Shown: piece by piece, positions 1 to 10,667 of the stretch
How the letters are laid out: each line of letters starts with the position of its first letter
Numbering within the stretch: position 1 is the stretch's first letter
Origin: Perognathus longimembris pacificus
Taxonomy: Eukaryota > Chordata > Mammalia > Rodentia > Heteromyidae
DNA length: 64,000 nucleotides
Assembly: GCF_023159225.1 (NCBI RefSeq)
Contig: NC_063172.1
Location: forward strand, 61,066,828-61,130,827
Reading direction: 5' to 3'
Notes under the pieces: generated by a model
The model's input: only the letters and a program-made list of their open reading frames with translations
What the model was told of the DNA's origin: nothing
Database searches by the model: none
Position numbers and translations under genes: made by a program

Positions 1-1
1 G

Positions 2-814
2 TTGGACAAATGGGACTGCATCAAACTGCAGAACTTCTGCATGGCAAAGGACATAGCTCACAAGATAAACAGAAAGCCCACAGACTGGGAGAAGATCTTT
101 ACCGGCCATTCAACGGACAAAGGCCTCATATCTAAAATATATGCAGAACTAAAAAAATTATCCTCTTCCAAAACCAAACTGCAAAGAACCAATAGCCCCC
201 TCATCAAGTGGGCTAAAGACTTACAAAGAGACTTCTCTGATGAGGAAATGAGAATGGCCAAGAGACATATGAAAAAATGCTCTACATCACTGGTCATAAA
301 AGAAATGCAAATCAAAACAACATTGAGATTCCATCTCACCCCAGTAAGAATGTCATATATCAAGAAAACTAACAATAACAATTGTTGGAGGGGATGTGGC
401 CAAAAGGGAACCCTACTTCATTGTTGGTGGGAATGTAATCTGGTTCAGCCACTCTGGCAAGCAGTATGGAGATTCCTCAGAAGGCTAAATATAGAACTCC
501 CCTATGACCCAGCAGCCCCACTTGTGGGTATCTATCCAAAAGACCACAAACAAAATCACAGTAATGCCACCAGCACAACAATGTTCATCGCAGCACAATT
601 TGTCATAGCGAGAATCTGGAAACAACCCAGATGCCCCTCAGTAGACGAATGGATCAGGAAAATGTGGTACATATACACAATGGAATTTTATGCCTCTATC
701 AGAAAGAATGACATTGTCCCATTCGTAAGGAAATGGAAGGACTTGGAAAAAATTATACTAAGTGAGCCAGACCCAAAGAAACATGGACTCTATGGTCTCC
801 TTTATTGGGAATAA
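2..814 (+). CDS. L1 ORF2 protein, C-terminal 270 residues (partial)
   Basis: This is the C-terminal part of the L1 reverse transcriptase/endonuclease protein. The frame is open from the window edge to a TAA at 812-814, so the true start lies upstream. Near residues 127-145 there is the C-terminal cysteine-rich motif (CWRGCG, then HCWWEC, spacing C-x3-C-x7-H-x4-C). It is followed by the conserved [14 protein letters not shown] and GIYP blocks typical of mammalian L1 ORF2. The last residues match the usual end of the protein. There is no frameshift or stop in the visible 270 codons, unlike the other L1 copies here, which suggests a young element. Whether it is active cannot be told from this part. 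Confidence 0.88.
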   Translation: MDKWDCIKLQNFCMAKDIAHKINRKPTDWEKIFTGHSTDKGLISKIYAELKKLSSSKTKLQRTNSPLIKWAKDLQRDFSDEEMRMAKRHMKKCSTSLVIKEMQIKTTLRFHLTPVRMSYIKKTNNNNCWRGCGQKGTLLHCWWECNLVQPLWQAVWRFLRRLNIELPYDPAAPLVGIYPKDHKQNHSNATSTTMFIAAQFVIARIWKQPRCPSVDEWIRKMWYIYTMEFYASIRKNDIVPFVRKWKDLEKIILSEPDPKKHGLYGLLYWE

Positions 815-1193
815 TTAGTACAGGTTTAGGCAAGTCATAGCAGAGCATCACAAGGCCCAATAGCTATACCCTTATGAACACCTAAGATGATGCTAAGTGA
901 AATGAACTCCATGTTATGGAGACGATTGTTATATCACAGTTGTGACTACTTTAAACGCCCCATGTGTATCTGTAGCTTCTATTATTGATGATGTTCTTGT
1001 ATCACCTTCCTGTGGTTGTACCTACACTATCTCTGTAATCTTATCTGAGTATATTGGAAACCATGTATACTGGTATTAGAACTAGGATATTGAAAGGGAA
1101 TACCAAAATTGAGAGACACAGGGTAAAAAAAGACAAACAACTACAAAAGCAATACTTGCAAAACTGTTTGGTGTAAGTGAACTGAACACCTCA

Positions 1194-1232
1194 GGGGGGG
1201 AAATGGTAAGGGGGAGGGGGGTGGGGGGTATG
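1194..1232 (+). other. G-rich tract in L1 3'UTR (possible G-quadruplex)
   Basis: Four or more runs of five to seven G occur within about 40 bases of the L1 3'UTR. Equivalent tracts occur in the other L1 3'UTRs of this window (23.44, 38.10, 42.78 and 45.40 kb). G-rich polypurine tracts are known in mammalian L1 3'UTRs. Quadruplex folding is inferred. Confidence 0.6.
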
Positions 1233-1345
1233 AGGGACAAGGTTACAAACAGTACAAGAAATGTCAATACCTAACGTATGAAACTGTAATCTCTCTGTAC
1301 ATCAGTTTGATAATAAAAATTTGACAAAAAAAAGAAAATAAATAC

Positions 1346-1871
1346 AAACGTAAGCTGTTAAAAAAAAAAGAATCAAATAGAAACTCTAGAGTGGAATTGC
1401 CAAGGATGATTGATTATAATGGTCCAATTCAGTGAACTTTTAGAGTGGCCAATTGAGTTGAACCAGTCCAAGGAATAGGAAGGAAAAAGATTACAGAAAA
1501 ATAAGCAGAGCCTCATAGAACTGTGGGATAGTCTAAAGCAAATACCATATGTAAAATGAGGTAGCAGCAGAAGGGCAGAAGAAGAGAGGATCAAAAAAAT
1601 AGCTGATGAAATTACAGCTCTATCCTTCCAGTCACACCTTTAATTAATTATAAAAATCTCATAAATGTTAAGCCTTAGGTAGAAGCCAGTGAAAACAGCC
1701 AGTAGCATCATATACAAATAGACAGCTCTAGAATGCATAGAGTGTACCTAGTTCAGTGTATCTAGACCTCTGGTGTTTCTTTCCAGATTTGGAAATCTGG
1801 TTTTGTTTGTATTCTTTGCATAGCCTGCAACATTTATAAAACTAAATTATGTCTCTCTGTCATTTAGCCTT
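1346..1871. other. No recognised feature
   Basis: A-rich, low-copy-looking sequence between the L1 tail and the first SINE. No gene, RNA or known repeat was recognised. Confidence 0.5.
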
Positions 1872-1885
1872 CCCCATAGTTTTTG

Positions 1886-2089
1886 TTTGTTTGTTTTTTC
1901 CAGTCCTGGGGCTTGAACTCAGGGCCTGAGCACTGTCCCTGGCTTCATTTTGCTCAAGGCTAGCACTCTAACACTTGAGCCACAGCTCCACTTCTGGCTT
2001 TTTCTATATATGTGGTGCTGAGGAATCAAACCCAGGGTTTCATGTATGTGAGTCAAGGACTTTACCACTAGGCCATATTCCCAGCTGTT
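1886..2089 (-). mobile_element. IDL-Geo SINE (full dimer)
   Basis: Antisense copy: T-rich tail on the left, then the Geo monomer, then the ID/tRNA-Ala-like monomer ending in the complement of GCTGGGAATATGGCCTAG. It is flanked by an imperfect 13-base target duplication (CCCCATAGTTTTT at 1872 and CCCTATAGTTTTT at 2090), so both ends are defined. Confidence 0.88.
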
Positions 2090-2156
2090 CCCTATAGTTT
2101 TTAACCTTACTAGACCTTCTTACCTTCTCATTTGATTTCCAATTGATTGTCTTAAT

Positions 2157-2441
2157 TTTTTTTCTTTTTTTGCCAGTCCAGGGTTTGAACTCAGGGCCTG
2201 GGCACTGTCCCTGAGCTTCTTTTTTGCTTGAGGCTAGCACTCTACCACTTGAGCCACAGTGCTACTTCCAGTTTTGTTTTGTTTTTTTTTTTTTGAGTAG
2301 TTTATTGGGGATAAGGGTCTCACAGAAAAAAAAAAGAGTCTCACAGACTTTCGTGTCACAGCTGGCTTTGAACTGAGAACCCCTCAGATCTCAGCCTCCT
2401 GAGTAGCTAGGATTACAGGTGTAAGGCACAGGCACTCAGCT
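2157..2441 (-). mobile_element. B1-Geo type SINE
   Basis: Antisense composite: Geo monomer next to the T-rich tail, then a 7SL/B1-like monomer containing CTCAGCCTCCTGAGTAGCTA. GATTGTCTTAATTT before it and GATTATCTTAATTT after it form the target duplication. Confidence 0.82.
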
Positions 2442-2449
2442 CGATTATC

Positions 2450-3129
2450 TTAATTTAACTGGAGGTGTTAGTGTTTCTTTACTGCAGTGGTCATTCTGCT
2501 ATCCTTTGTTGCTTATTTCTCAATAAATGCAATTCACAAGTGAACTTCCATGTAATCATTGGGTGGTCATAATTACCAAATTCTTTTCTGAAGGAATTTC
2601 TCCATTATAACTTTGTAATGTCAAAAGACAATTTTGCAGACTATAAACAAATAAACCCTAAGAAGGCATTTACAATGGTGTCATCAACATTCACATATTA
2701 CCCCTAAATATTACACAGTGACATGGTCAGTGACAATGATTCCACAGGACTCCTCTCTTTCTACAGTAATCCCGTAGTTTGTTACACATTAACAAATGGT
2801 TTGGGCTCACCACAATGTTGTAAGAAACCTTAAAGTATCAGCTCAAATCAGATGGAAATTTTGTGCCAGAATCAAATTTTTCTTAAACCTAAAAAGACAT
2901 GCAGATTGTTTCTTGTTAATTCTTCTCGTACTCATGTATATTCTCCTTCTCTATATCTTATGCCAAGAAAATGGCATAATACATAACAGGCAATAACCTT
3001 AGTAGTGACTATTCCATACTCTTTTGGGGGAAGGGATTGAATGAGTTGCAGAAAAACTAACTTTCCAGTGATCTTTGCTGTTAGGCTGCACACACACACA
3101 GGGACTGGGAAATTGCTTAATGATGGCGT
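2450..3129. other. No recognised feature
   Basis: AT-rich low-copy sequence. A 66-codon open frame at 2796-2996 has no recognisable motif and is not supported as a gene. Confidence 0.45.
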
Positions 3130-3335
3130 GTTTTGATTTTGTTTTTACTGGTACCACGGTTTGATTTCAGGGTCTCTCACTTGCTAGGCTAGCACTCTTA
3201 TTACTTAAGCCACAACCCCAGCCCAGTTTTTTGCTGGTTATCTTGGAGGTCAGTTTTAGCGAGCTTTCTGCCTTGCCTATCCCTAAAGAGAGATCCTCCA
3301 GATTTCAGCCTCCTAGGTAGCTACAGCAGGCCAGC
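3130..3335 (-). mobile_element. Old B1/ID-type SINE, diverged
   Basis: Antisense SINE with a CTAGGCTAGCACTCTTATTA stretch and the complement of the B1 motif CTACCTAGGAGGCTG near 3310-3325. It is more diverged than the IDL-Geo copies and no clean target duplication is visible. Confidence 0.6.
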
Positions 3336-5025
3336 TAACAATGCCATTTTGCCCACCCAAAAGCACTGATGTAGACTGTATTCCACACATTCTTGGTAGA
3401 AAGCTGGAACGTCCCCTAGCATGGCTCAGAGGCTAGCCACCTTCTGCTGGGTAGATGTGGGGGCGGACAGACCTGACAGCAATTGATCGTGCATAACAGC
3501 CAGATTGTTCTCCTACAGAGCCAGATTGTGGACAGCCCTGATTCTAAAGAAAGATCTCACAAATACTTAATGTGAAGGGAAAGTAAAATGTGTGCTTGTC
3601 CAAATGCCAACAAGTCTGGGTCCAGCCCTGCACTAGGTGAGACTGCTTCCTGCCCCGTGGTACAGAAATAGAGTCGAGAAGCCGCTTTACCCAGTCACTT
3701 CAGAAACTCCAATAAGACCTTCTTTCCCAGATTTGACCACATAGACAAATGCAGCGGATATTTTTTAATCTCACCTGAGAAGTTAACAAGAAAGGGAATG
3801 AACCACAAGACAGAATGGGGATACGAACATAACGTAGAGCCACCAGGTGAAGAGTGCACATCTTAAACAAATAAGTTACTTTTATTTCTGTGATTGCTGT
3901 GTGGTGGACCTACTTATTGACTAACTGATGAGATGTGCCTCTACTGAACTGATGAAACGAGACTGTTTGCTTTTGTGTAGTTCTGACACAATACAGAAAG
4001 GAGGGAAAGGGAAGATTCCATCAGCAAATTCACACTCAGTTAGTATCTGTTGGTGCTCAGATTCTGAGCACTCTGCTAGACCTTTTCATGGTGGGAAACT
4101 TGCCTAATCCTTGGAATCACTAAAGTAAAGTAATTTCTATTTCACGAGCTTCTCAGGCTCATTACTACAATAGTGTTATAAGTTAGGTTTAGAAGAGGGA
4201 TAGAAGACAAAATATTTACACATGGAATGGAACTCACCTTTGTGTTGGCTATATATTGCTTTAAGTTGAGACTCGCTAATTTCAATCCTTTATTATCTAT
4301 TTCCAAACCCCAGGGTTGAGAGCAGTGTCATACAGAGGTTCCAGCTGCCCCTGGGGAACGCTAATCACTATTTCTCTTGGTTTTCTGGAATGTTCCTCCC
4401 AGCAGGGATAGAAGCTAACAGTGCTGCAGATTCAAGCTTCAAAATATGTCAAAATAAATGATTTCTAATTCCCATTTCCTGTCCTATACTTTTGTCTCTC
4501 CCTCCTCCATGTAATTACACAGGACAAAGATCAAAAGCATTTGCTTATTGATGAGGAAATGTGCAGAAAAGTCCAAGTGTCTTTACAGTAATTAACTATT
4601 GCACCAAAGAAACGAAGAATTCACAACCATGATAGTGACTTTTAAAATCTTATCCATTACCTTGCCTTTCAGTAACATGAGGGCATTGTTACTTTAGTAG
4701 CTCCAAGTCTTATATTTTATTATAGAACAACTTCTTAAAGTAGGATATGCCCCAGATTTCTAACACACTAGTATTTCAGGCAGTAAAAGGTTCACTATTT
4801 GAAACCCACACATATAAAAATCACTGATTCAGGGAAGTCAGCCTAAATTCCAGATCTCTAATCTGGCAATAAAAAATTGGTCATGATTCACCTGCTATTC
4901 CTTTCATCATCTATGATTTGCTAATAACCAGGCTTATGTTGAAATTAGATAAGAGAATATGCCTATAGTTAAGAACTTGGCACATTTTAATTCTAACAGA
5001 GGCTCAAGCCTCTAACAAAGGCTTT
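3336..5025. other. Long stretch with no recognised feature
   Basis: About 1.7 kb without a recognised repeat, RNA or coding exon. All frames are interrupted at short intervals. It may hold very old repeats that cannot be called by eye. Confidence 0.45.
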
Positions 5026-5027
5026 TC

Positions 5028-5272
5028 TGTTTGTTTTTGCTGTCCTGGGACTTGAACTCAGGGCCTGGGCTCTGTCCCTGAGTTCTTTTGCTCAGAGCTA
5101 GTGCTCTACCACTTTGAGTCACAGATCCACTTCCTGTTTTCTGATAGTTAGTTGCAGATAAAGAGTCTCACCTACTTTCCTCCTGTTCCTGCTGACATTG
5201 AACCATGACCTTCAGATCTCAGTCTCCTGAGTAAGTAGGATTACAGACAGAAGGCACCAGCACCCAGCAAGC
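5028..5272 (-). mobile_element. B1-Geo type SINE
   Basis: Antisense Geo monomer (complement of GCTCAGGGACAGAGCCCAGG) followed by the antisense B1-like monomer with CAGTCTCCTGAGTAAGTAGG. Moderately diverged. Confidence 0.75.
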
Positions 5273-5341
5273 CCGCTTATTTTTAAACTAAGTGATTTCA
5301 AGAGGCTAAGAATCTCACAAAGTACAAGTAAATGTGTTTTG

Positions 5342-5553
5342 TTGTTTTTTTGTTTTTTTTTGGCCAGTCCTGGGGCTTGGACTCAGGGCCTGAGCACTGT
5401 CCCTGGCTTCTTCTTGCTCAAGGCTAGCACTCTGCCACTTGAGCCACAGTGCCCCTTCTGTCCATTTTCTGTATATGTGGTGCTGGGGAATTGAACCCAG
5501 GGCCTCATGTATATGAGGCAAGCGCTCTTGCCACTAGGCCATATCCCCAGCCC
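5342..5553 (-). mobile_element. IDL-Geo SINE (full dimer) with perfect target duplication
   Basis: Antisense full-length dimer, T-tail at 5342-5361, ending at the complement of GGGCTGGGGATATGGCCTAG. A perfect 14-base duplication, AGTAAATGTGTTTT, lies at 5327-5340 and 5554-5567. One of the best-preserved copies here. Confidence 0.92.
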
Positions 5554-5574
5554 AGTAAATGTGTTTTTATTGGA

Positions 5575-5825
5575 TAATTTTTGGCAGGATTTGGATTTGA
5601 ACTCAGAGCCTTGCCTCCACCCCTTTAGCTTTTGTTTACTTTCCAGATAAGGTCTCATGCCTTTTGCCCAGCTGGTCTTGTACCAAGAGTCTTCTGCCTC
5701 TGGCTCCTGAACCACTAAGGCATACACCACCATGCTCACCTTGCTTCTGAGACAGGATCTTCCTCACTTCTAACTTTTACTTCCCACATAGCTAGGATTA
5801 TAAAAGTGAGCCAGTGTTTCTAGCC
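5575..5825 (-). mobile_element. Old B1-derived dimeric SINE
   Basis: Antisense diverged SINE with two B1-like halves: complements of CTGGTCTTGTACCAAGAGTC near 5670 and of the CTAGCTATGTGGGAAG type near 5785. It lacks the Geo monomer and looks older than its neighbours. Confidence 0.55.
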
Positions 5826-6036
5826 TTTTGAAGAAAAATATTTTAATATAAAGATGAAATGATCCAATAAAAAGACCCATTGCTCCCTTCAGTAATAATA
5901 TTTGAATTAGGTGGTTTAGATAGACTCAGAGACATCCTCACTGTAAGAAAAGCCCTAGATAACCCATTTGTTATTGACACTCTGTTCTAGAAGCAGTATT
6001 CTGAAACTCATATCAAGATTTTAAAGAATCGTGACC

Positions 6037-6362
6037 TAAGCCTAGCACGGGACCTTCTACCTAATCATTCCTATGTGGGAAGCTGAAATGAGGGAGCTCA
6101 AGGTTGGAGGCCAGTCTGAACAGGATAAGAGTGTGCAAGACCCAATCTCAACCAAAGGAAAGGAGGGCACATAGACACGTCTTCATCATCGACCTGCTGG
6201 AAACAGAAATAGGGGAATCACAGTCCAGGCAGGTCCAGGTAAAAAGATAAGACTATGCAAAAAAATGTAACTAAAGCAATATAGCCTGGGGGTATAGTTC
6301 AGGTGGTAGAGTACCTAACTAGCAAGCACAAGGCCCTGAGTTCAAACTTTAATACTGCCAAA
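6037..6362 (+). mobile_element. Composite B1 - ID SINE
   Basis: Sense element: a B1-like part (CTATGTGGGAAGCTGAAATG, then GGAGGCCAGTCTGAACAGG), a second B1-like part near 6180-6250, and a terminal ID/tRNA-like monomer at about 6289-6362 (GTATAGTTCAGGTGGTAGAG ... GAGTTCAAACTTTAATAC). The order resembles the B1-dID-like SINEs of other rodents. Old and diverged. Confidence 0.6.
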
Positions 6363-6737
6363 TACTGTGGCTTAAGAGGCTCAAGGAGATCATCTATTAA
6401 TCCACACATCAAAAGAAATTACAATGGAGCTAATAGGAGTTCCTACAACATGAAAAGTAGGAAATGACAAGACCCACTTCATGGAGGTGGTAGAAGGCGG
6501 AAAACCGGACACTGCCTTCACAAGAGCCAAAGCATCCCAAGTAGCACCCCAGATCCCCAATAGTAGCTGCCTGTATGCAGCAATCACAGTGGCCACAATT
6601 CTGCAAACTCTGATACCCAGGTGGCAGCAAGAGTACCGGGAAAGACCCACGGGTGGTGAAATGCTCTTAGTCCTTGGATTTCTCCAAACCCACTCCTGAG
6701 CTCATTTGTGAAACAAACCCCTCTGCTTTAGTCTGCT
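6363..6737. other. No recognised feature
   Basis: Short overlapping open frames on both strands (6390-6699) show no protein motif and are taken as chance frames. Confidence 0.45.
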
Positions 6738-6960
6738 TGGACCAGATGTCTGACACTGCAGGATTTTATTGCTGCCACTCTGGAGGCTGCAATGTCTAAG
6801 ACCAAATTTAAAAACTTTCAGTGTCTGGCGAGGGCCTTCTTGATGTGTACACAGTTGTCTTCTCATTGTGTGCTCACAAGGCACAGCGAGGAAGCTTCAG
6901 TGTTTCTTCCTCTCTTATAAGGATACCACATCTATTGCATTAAGGTAGCTGGTTGATCTT
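6738..6960 (-). mobile_element. Ancient LTR-like repeat (MLT/MST type), antisense
   Basis: The pattern CTGCCACTCTGGAGGCTGCA, then TCATTGTGTGCTCACAAGGC, then CTTATAAGGATACCACATC is the antisense order of an ancient mammalian LTR of the MaLR type. A related antisense copy is at the right edge of the window (63.74-64.0 kb). Family assignment is from memory of the pattern. Confidence 0.55.
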
Positions 6961-7019
6961 ATACATCATCTTGACTGGGCCACAGAAGTTCCAGATGGTT
7001 GATTAAAAAAAAGCATTTC

Positions 7020-7162
7020 TGGCTATGTCTGTGGATGTGTTTCCAGAAAAGACAGCGTCTCACAGACTTACCTGACCAGACTGGCTTTGACCTGTGATCC
7101 TCACATCCCAGTCTCCTGAGTAGGTAGGATATAGGCACAAGTCATTGGCATCTGGCTATTGA
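7020..7162 (-). mobile_element. B1-type SINE fragment
   Basis: Antisense B1-like monomer: GTCTCACAGACTTACCTGAC, then CCAGTCTCCTGAGTAGGTAG, ending at GGCATCTGGCT. The Geo part is missing, so this is a 3'-truncated or monomeric copy. Confidence 0.65.
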
Positions 7163-7189
7163 TTTATCTATCTTCACTTGGCAGACTGA

Positions 7190-7478
7190 GTGAAGAGGAT
7201 TGTCACACTGAGCACTGTCTAATCTGTTCAAGACCTAAATGAACACGAGATAAAGAAATTTGAATTCACTCTGTCTGGCTGCTGGACCTGGGATATCGGC
7301 CCTCCATGCTCCTGGTTCTTAAATCTTTAGATTGGGACTGGCATCTATAGGATCAGCTCTCTGACTCCTAGGCTTTAACCAACACAACCAGATCTCCCAT
7401 GTCTCCAACATTCAGTCAGAAGATGGAGTAACATCTCAGCCTCCATAATGATGTGGAACAGGATCTTATAATAAATGA
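7190..7478 (+). repeat. Possible ancient interspersed repeat, unclassified
   Basis: The right part (ATCTCAGCCTCCATAATGAT followed by TTATAATAAATGAATATATA) resembles the end of an old mammalian repeat that often runs into an AT-rich simple repeat, as it does here. The family is not certain. Confidence 0.35.
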
Positions 7479-7668
7479 ATATATAAATGTATACACATAC
7501 AAGTGAATAAATAAATATTTGTACCTACTGTACATAAATATATTTACATATATGTGCATATGTACATAAATGTACATAAATCTATGTACATATGTGTATG
7601 TAAATAAGTGAGTGTATAAATATATCTACATATAAATGTACATACAGATGCACATGCATACACATTGC
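7479..7668. repeat. AT-rich simple repeat (TACATA/TGTATA variants)
   Basis: About 190 bases of alternating TATA, TACATA and TGTACATA variants. It gives a spurious 68-codon minus-strand frame. Confidence 0.8.
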
Positions 7669-7804
7669 CAATCATAACTAACATAGGGTGCATCCTGAGA
7701 ATCTCACTTAAAGTCACTCTCTTTAAAAGCATCATCTCCAACACAGTCACCTAACAGTTCAACATATAAATCGGAATCCACAGCAACCGCACTAAATAAA
7801 CATT

Positions 7805-8145
7805 GAAGTGAGGCCAGGCTCAGTGACTTGCACCTGTAATCCTAGTTACTCAGGAGGCAATTGAGAGAATCACGGTATGAGACCAGCCCAGGTAAAAAGT
7901 TTACAAGACATCACCCCATCTCAAACAGAGGACTTACCTAACATACACAAGACCTTGTGTTCAAGCCCCAGTTCTACAAGGAGAAAAAGAATCTCGACAA
8001 GGTGGCCCAGATGCAGGCAACCAAAGCAATAGCAGACAATATCAAGAAAGCAAAGAGGATGACTCACATAATAGAGCACCTGCCTAGCAAGCACCAAGAC
8101 CTAAGTTCAAATTTCAGTACTACCAAAACTAAAAGAACTGATATT
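7805..8145 (+). mobile_element. Composite B1 - ID SINE
   Basis: Sense element. It starts with a B1-like monomer (CACCTGTAATCCTAGTTACT ... GAGACCAGCCCAGG). ID-like segments follow near 7925-7980 and 8055-8130 (ATAGAGCACCTGCCTAGCAA ... AAGTTCAAATTTCAGTACTA). The overlapping 66-codon frame is SINE sequence, not a gene. Confidence 0.62.
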
Positions 8146-8237
8146 AGTGAACTTTAATTGAGCAACACGGAAACATGTACAACAGAAAAGAGAAATCAAA
8201 TAAACATGGACTGGGAGACAAAGTTCAGAAAGCAGGC

Positions 8238-8492
8238 CGTCTGGGTGCTGGTGGCTCGCACTGCTAATCCTAGCTCAGGAGACTGAGACTTCAAGCTATC
8301 CCAGGCGAAAAAATAAAAAATAAAAAAAAATAAACTCCAGGAGATTCCATGAGATCTCCAATTAACCAGAAGAAAAAATAAAAGCCAGAAATAAAGATGT
8401 GTCTCAAGTGGTAGAACTCCAGACTTGAGTGGGAAAAGCTAAGGGCGAGCACTCTGGCTCTGACTTTAAGCAACTGTACTGGCATCAATAGA
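8238..8492 (+). mobile_element. B1-Geo type SINE
   Basis: Sense copy: a B1-like monomer with CACTGCTAATCCTAGCTCAG, then the linker ATGAGATCTCCAATTAACCA and a Geo monomer with GTGTCTCAAGTGGTAGAACT. An A-rich run interrupts the B1 half near 8308-8332. Confidence 0.72.
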
Positions 8493-8499
8493 TAAATCA

Positions 8500-8737
8500 C
8501 TATCCAGGTGCCAGTGGCTCGTGCCTGTAATCCTACCTACTCAGGAGGCTGAGGTGTGAGGATCCCAGATCAAAGCCAGTCTGATCAGGTAAGTCTGTGA
8601 GACTCTTACCTCCAATTAATCAGCAAAAAGCTGGAAGTAGAGCTATGGCTCAAGTTGGAAAGTCCTAATCTTGAGCAAAAACTTGAGAGACAGTGCCCAG
8701 GACCTATGTTCAAGCCCCAGGACTAGCATAAAAATAA
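8500..8737 (+). mobile_element. B1-Geo type SINE
   Basis: Sense copy directly downstream of another B1-Geo: GTGCCTGTAATCCTACCTAC, then GTGAGACTCTTACCTCCAAT, then the Geo monomer (GCTATGGCTCAAGTTGGAAA ... GTTCAAGCCCCAGGACTAG). Confidence 0.8.
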
Positions 8738-8812
8738 AAATGAAAGAGAAAGAGGAGGAGGAAGAAGGAGAAGAAGGAGGAGGAAGAGGAGGAAGGGGGT
8801 GGGGAGAAGGAA
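8738..8812 (+). repeat. GGA/GAAA purine-rich simple repeat
   Basis: Imperfect GGA/GAA tract beginning in the A-rich tail of the preceding SINE, consistent with growth from that tail. Confidence 0.8.
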
Positions 8813-8929
8813 ATGTATAATTTTCCAAAATAGTGACAATGAAGATACATATACCAAAGTTTATGAAACACAGCTAGAACAGAGGTTAAAAGTTATTTAT
8901 AGCTGTAAATGTCTGCATTTAAAAAGTGA

Positions 8930-10111
8930 GAAGAACATGGTTGTACTAATAGCTTTACTGTAGCCTTCCTCATGCTCTATTGGATCAATGCTCAGGAGTG
9001 GAATTGCTGGGACATAGAGTAATTCTATGTTTAATTTTTTGAGGCATTTTCATACTGCTGTCAAGAATGGTTGAAAAAGCTTACATTCCTACCAACAGTG
9101 TAATAAAGTTCCCTTTAGATTGCATCCTTACCATCATTTGTTATTGTATGTTTTGGGGTTTTGGGTGTTTTTTTTTCCAGTCCTGTGCTTGAACTCAGGG
9201 CCTGAGCACTGTCCGTGGCTTCCTTTTGCTCAAGACTAGCACTCTACCACTTGAACCACAGCGCTACTTCCAGCTTTTTCCGCTTATGTGGTGCTGAGGA
9301 ATTGAACCTAGGGCTTCATGCATGCTAGGCCACATTCCTAGTCCCTTGTTTGTTTTCTTGATAATGACCATTCTAACTGGGATGAGGTGAAATCTCAGTG
9401 TCATTTTTATTTTTCTTTCCTTTATGGACAGAAACATTGAACTTTTTTCATGTGTTTATTGGCTATTTTTACCTCTTCTCCTGAAAATCTCTCTTTAAGT
9501 CATTAGCCCATTTATTTATTGGATTATTGCTTCTCGGAAGGTTTGTCTTTTGAGGTTTTAATTTTTTCAGCTCTAAAGCCACCATACAGCTGTGTTTATT
9601 GCAGTACTATTTACCACAGCCAAGACATGGAGTCAGCCCAGATGCCTCTCAGTGAACAAATGGATCAAGAAAACATAGTATATGTACAAAATCGAATTTT
9701 ATTTATTCATTAGAATGAATGATATTGTACCATTCTTAAGGAAATGGAAAGATTTGGAAAAAATAGGTTCATTGAAATAAGCCAGACCCAGAAAAACAAA
9801 AGTTTCATGGTTTCCCTCATTTGTGGTAGCTAGAATGTGCCTATAAATCTACAAGCAAACACATCACTTGGTATGCACGTGATTATAAATGGGTTAACTG
9901 AAGTATAATGGGCTCTATGGAGAGGGAAAATAGTATAACGCTTTAGAAAGACCAAGTCACAGCCCAACAAAATAAGTACCAGGAAATGTGTACTTGCAAG
10001 AAGGAGAGTGGGGCCAGGGAGGAAAGAGACAGATGAATGAGGGGGAGAAGAGGGAGAGAATGCATTCAAGAATTTACTTTATAGACCACAAAATTAAGAA
10101 AAATAAGGGAA
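8930..10111 (+). mobile_element. L1 copy with 5' inversion (twin-priming structure)
   Basis: Two L1 ORF2/3'UTR segments lie in opposite orientation. About 8930-9575 is antisense ORF2 (complement of the region up to the CCAGCAATTCCACTCCTGAG block). About 9576-10111 is sense and resumes almost exactly where the inverted part stops (GTGTTTATTGCAGTACTATT, GGAAATGGAAAGATTTGG), then enters the 3'UTR. Inverted 5' segment followed by sense 3' segment is the known signature of twin priming during L1 insertion. An IDL-Geo SINE later inserted into the inverted part. Many substitutions show it is older than the copy at 1-1330. Confidence 0.8.
9163..9347 (-). mobile_element. IDL-Geo SINE inserted in the inverted L1
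   Basis: Antisense dimer (T-run, CCAGTCCTGTGCTTGAACTC, GGTGCTGAGGAATTGAACC, CATGCTAGGCCACATTCC). A few bases of the left monomer are missing near 9320. Flanking L1 sequence continues on both sides. Confidence 0.85.
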
Positions 10112-10310
10112 TGGGCTGGGAATGTGGCTTAGCGGTAGAGTGGTTGCCTAGCATGCATGAAGCCCTGGGTTCTATTCCTCAGAACCACTAAACAGAAAAA
10201 GCCAGAAGTAGTGCCGTGGCTCTAGCAGTAGAGTGGTAGCCTTCAGCAAAAGGAAGCCAGGGACAGTGCTCAGGCCCTGAGTCCAAGCCCCAGGACTGGC
10301 AAACAAAGAA
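10112..10310 (+). mobile_element. IDL-Geo SINE
   Basis: Sense full dimer: GGGCTGGGAATGTGGCTTAG start, CAGAACCACTAAACAGAAAA junction, Geo monomer ending CCCCAGGACTGGCAAAC. Its A-rich tail runs directly into a long GA/GGAA microsatellite. Confidence 0.88.
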
Positions 10311-10312
10311 AG

Positions 10313-10350
<38 letters not shown>

Positions 10351-10513
10351 AGGAAGGAAAGAAGGAAGGGAGGGAAGGAGGGAGGGAGGGAGGGAGGGAG
10401 GGAGGGAGGGAGGGAGGAAGGAAGGAAGGAAGGAAGGAAGGAAGGAAGGAAGGAAGGAAGGAAGGAAGGAAGGAAGGAAGGAAGGAAGGGAAGGGAAGGG
10501 AAGAAGGAAGAAG
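10311..10513 (+). repeat. (GA)n - (GGGA)n - (GGAA)n microsatellite
   Basis: About 200 bases of pure purine on the + strand, grading from GA to GGGA to GGAA units. It begins in the tail of the IDL-Geo SINE. The 101- and 126-codon minus-strand frames over it are low-complexity artefacts. Confidence 0.95.
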
Positions 10514-10620
10514 TGGATCAAATGGGGCTGAAGATGTTGAAGTGGATGACACAGATCAAGATCCACTGTATTCATAAACTTCTGTTAAATGGTAAAAAAA
10601 AATTCAATATATATCCTTAA
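10514..10620 (+). repeat. Unnamed 3'-tail repeat, sense copy
   Basis: Contains GATCAAGATCCACTGTATTC, the sense form of a sequence found antisense at 16.1, 20.0, 36.5, 43.9 and 62.7-63.0 kb. It is probably the 3' end of an older L1-like element, but no coding part is attached. Confidence 0.5.
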
Positions 10621-10667
10621 AAATTAAGAAAAGTGAGCAAGGGATAGGTTGGGAGATATATATATAT

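Larger units (their letters stand above)
1..1330 (+). mobile_element. L1 LINE 3' end (ORF2 C-terminus plus full 3'UTR)
   Basis: This is a LINE-1 retrotransposon copy running off the left edge. The coding part (see the ORF2 entry) is followed by a roughly 500-base 3'UTR with a G-rich tract near 1194-1232 and an AATAAA-like, A-rich end near 1312-1345. The same 3'UTR, in antisense, recurs at 42.67-43.93 kb and is very similar, so this is a recent subfamily. Full length cannot be judged because the 5' part lies outside the window. No target-site duplication can be paired without the left end. Confidence 0.9.

Noticed and set aside
5342..5739. Frames of 68-118 codons on the minus strand
   Set aside because: They read through IDL-Geo and old B1 SINE sequence; the same peptides recur wherever IDL-Geo occurs.
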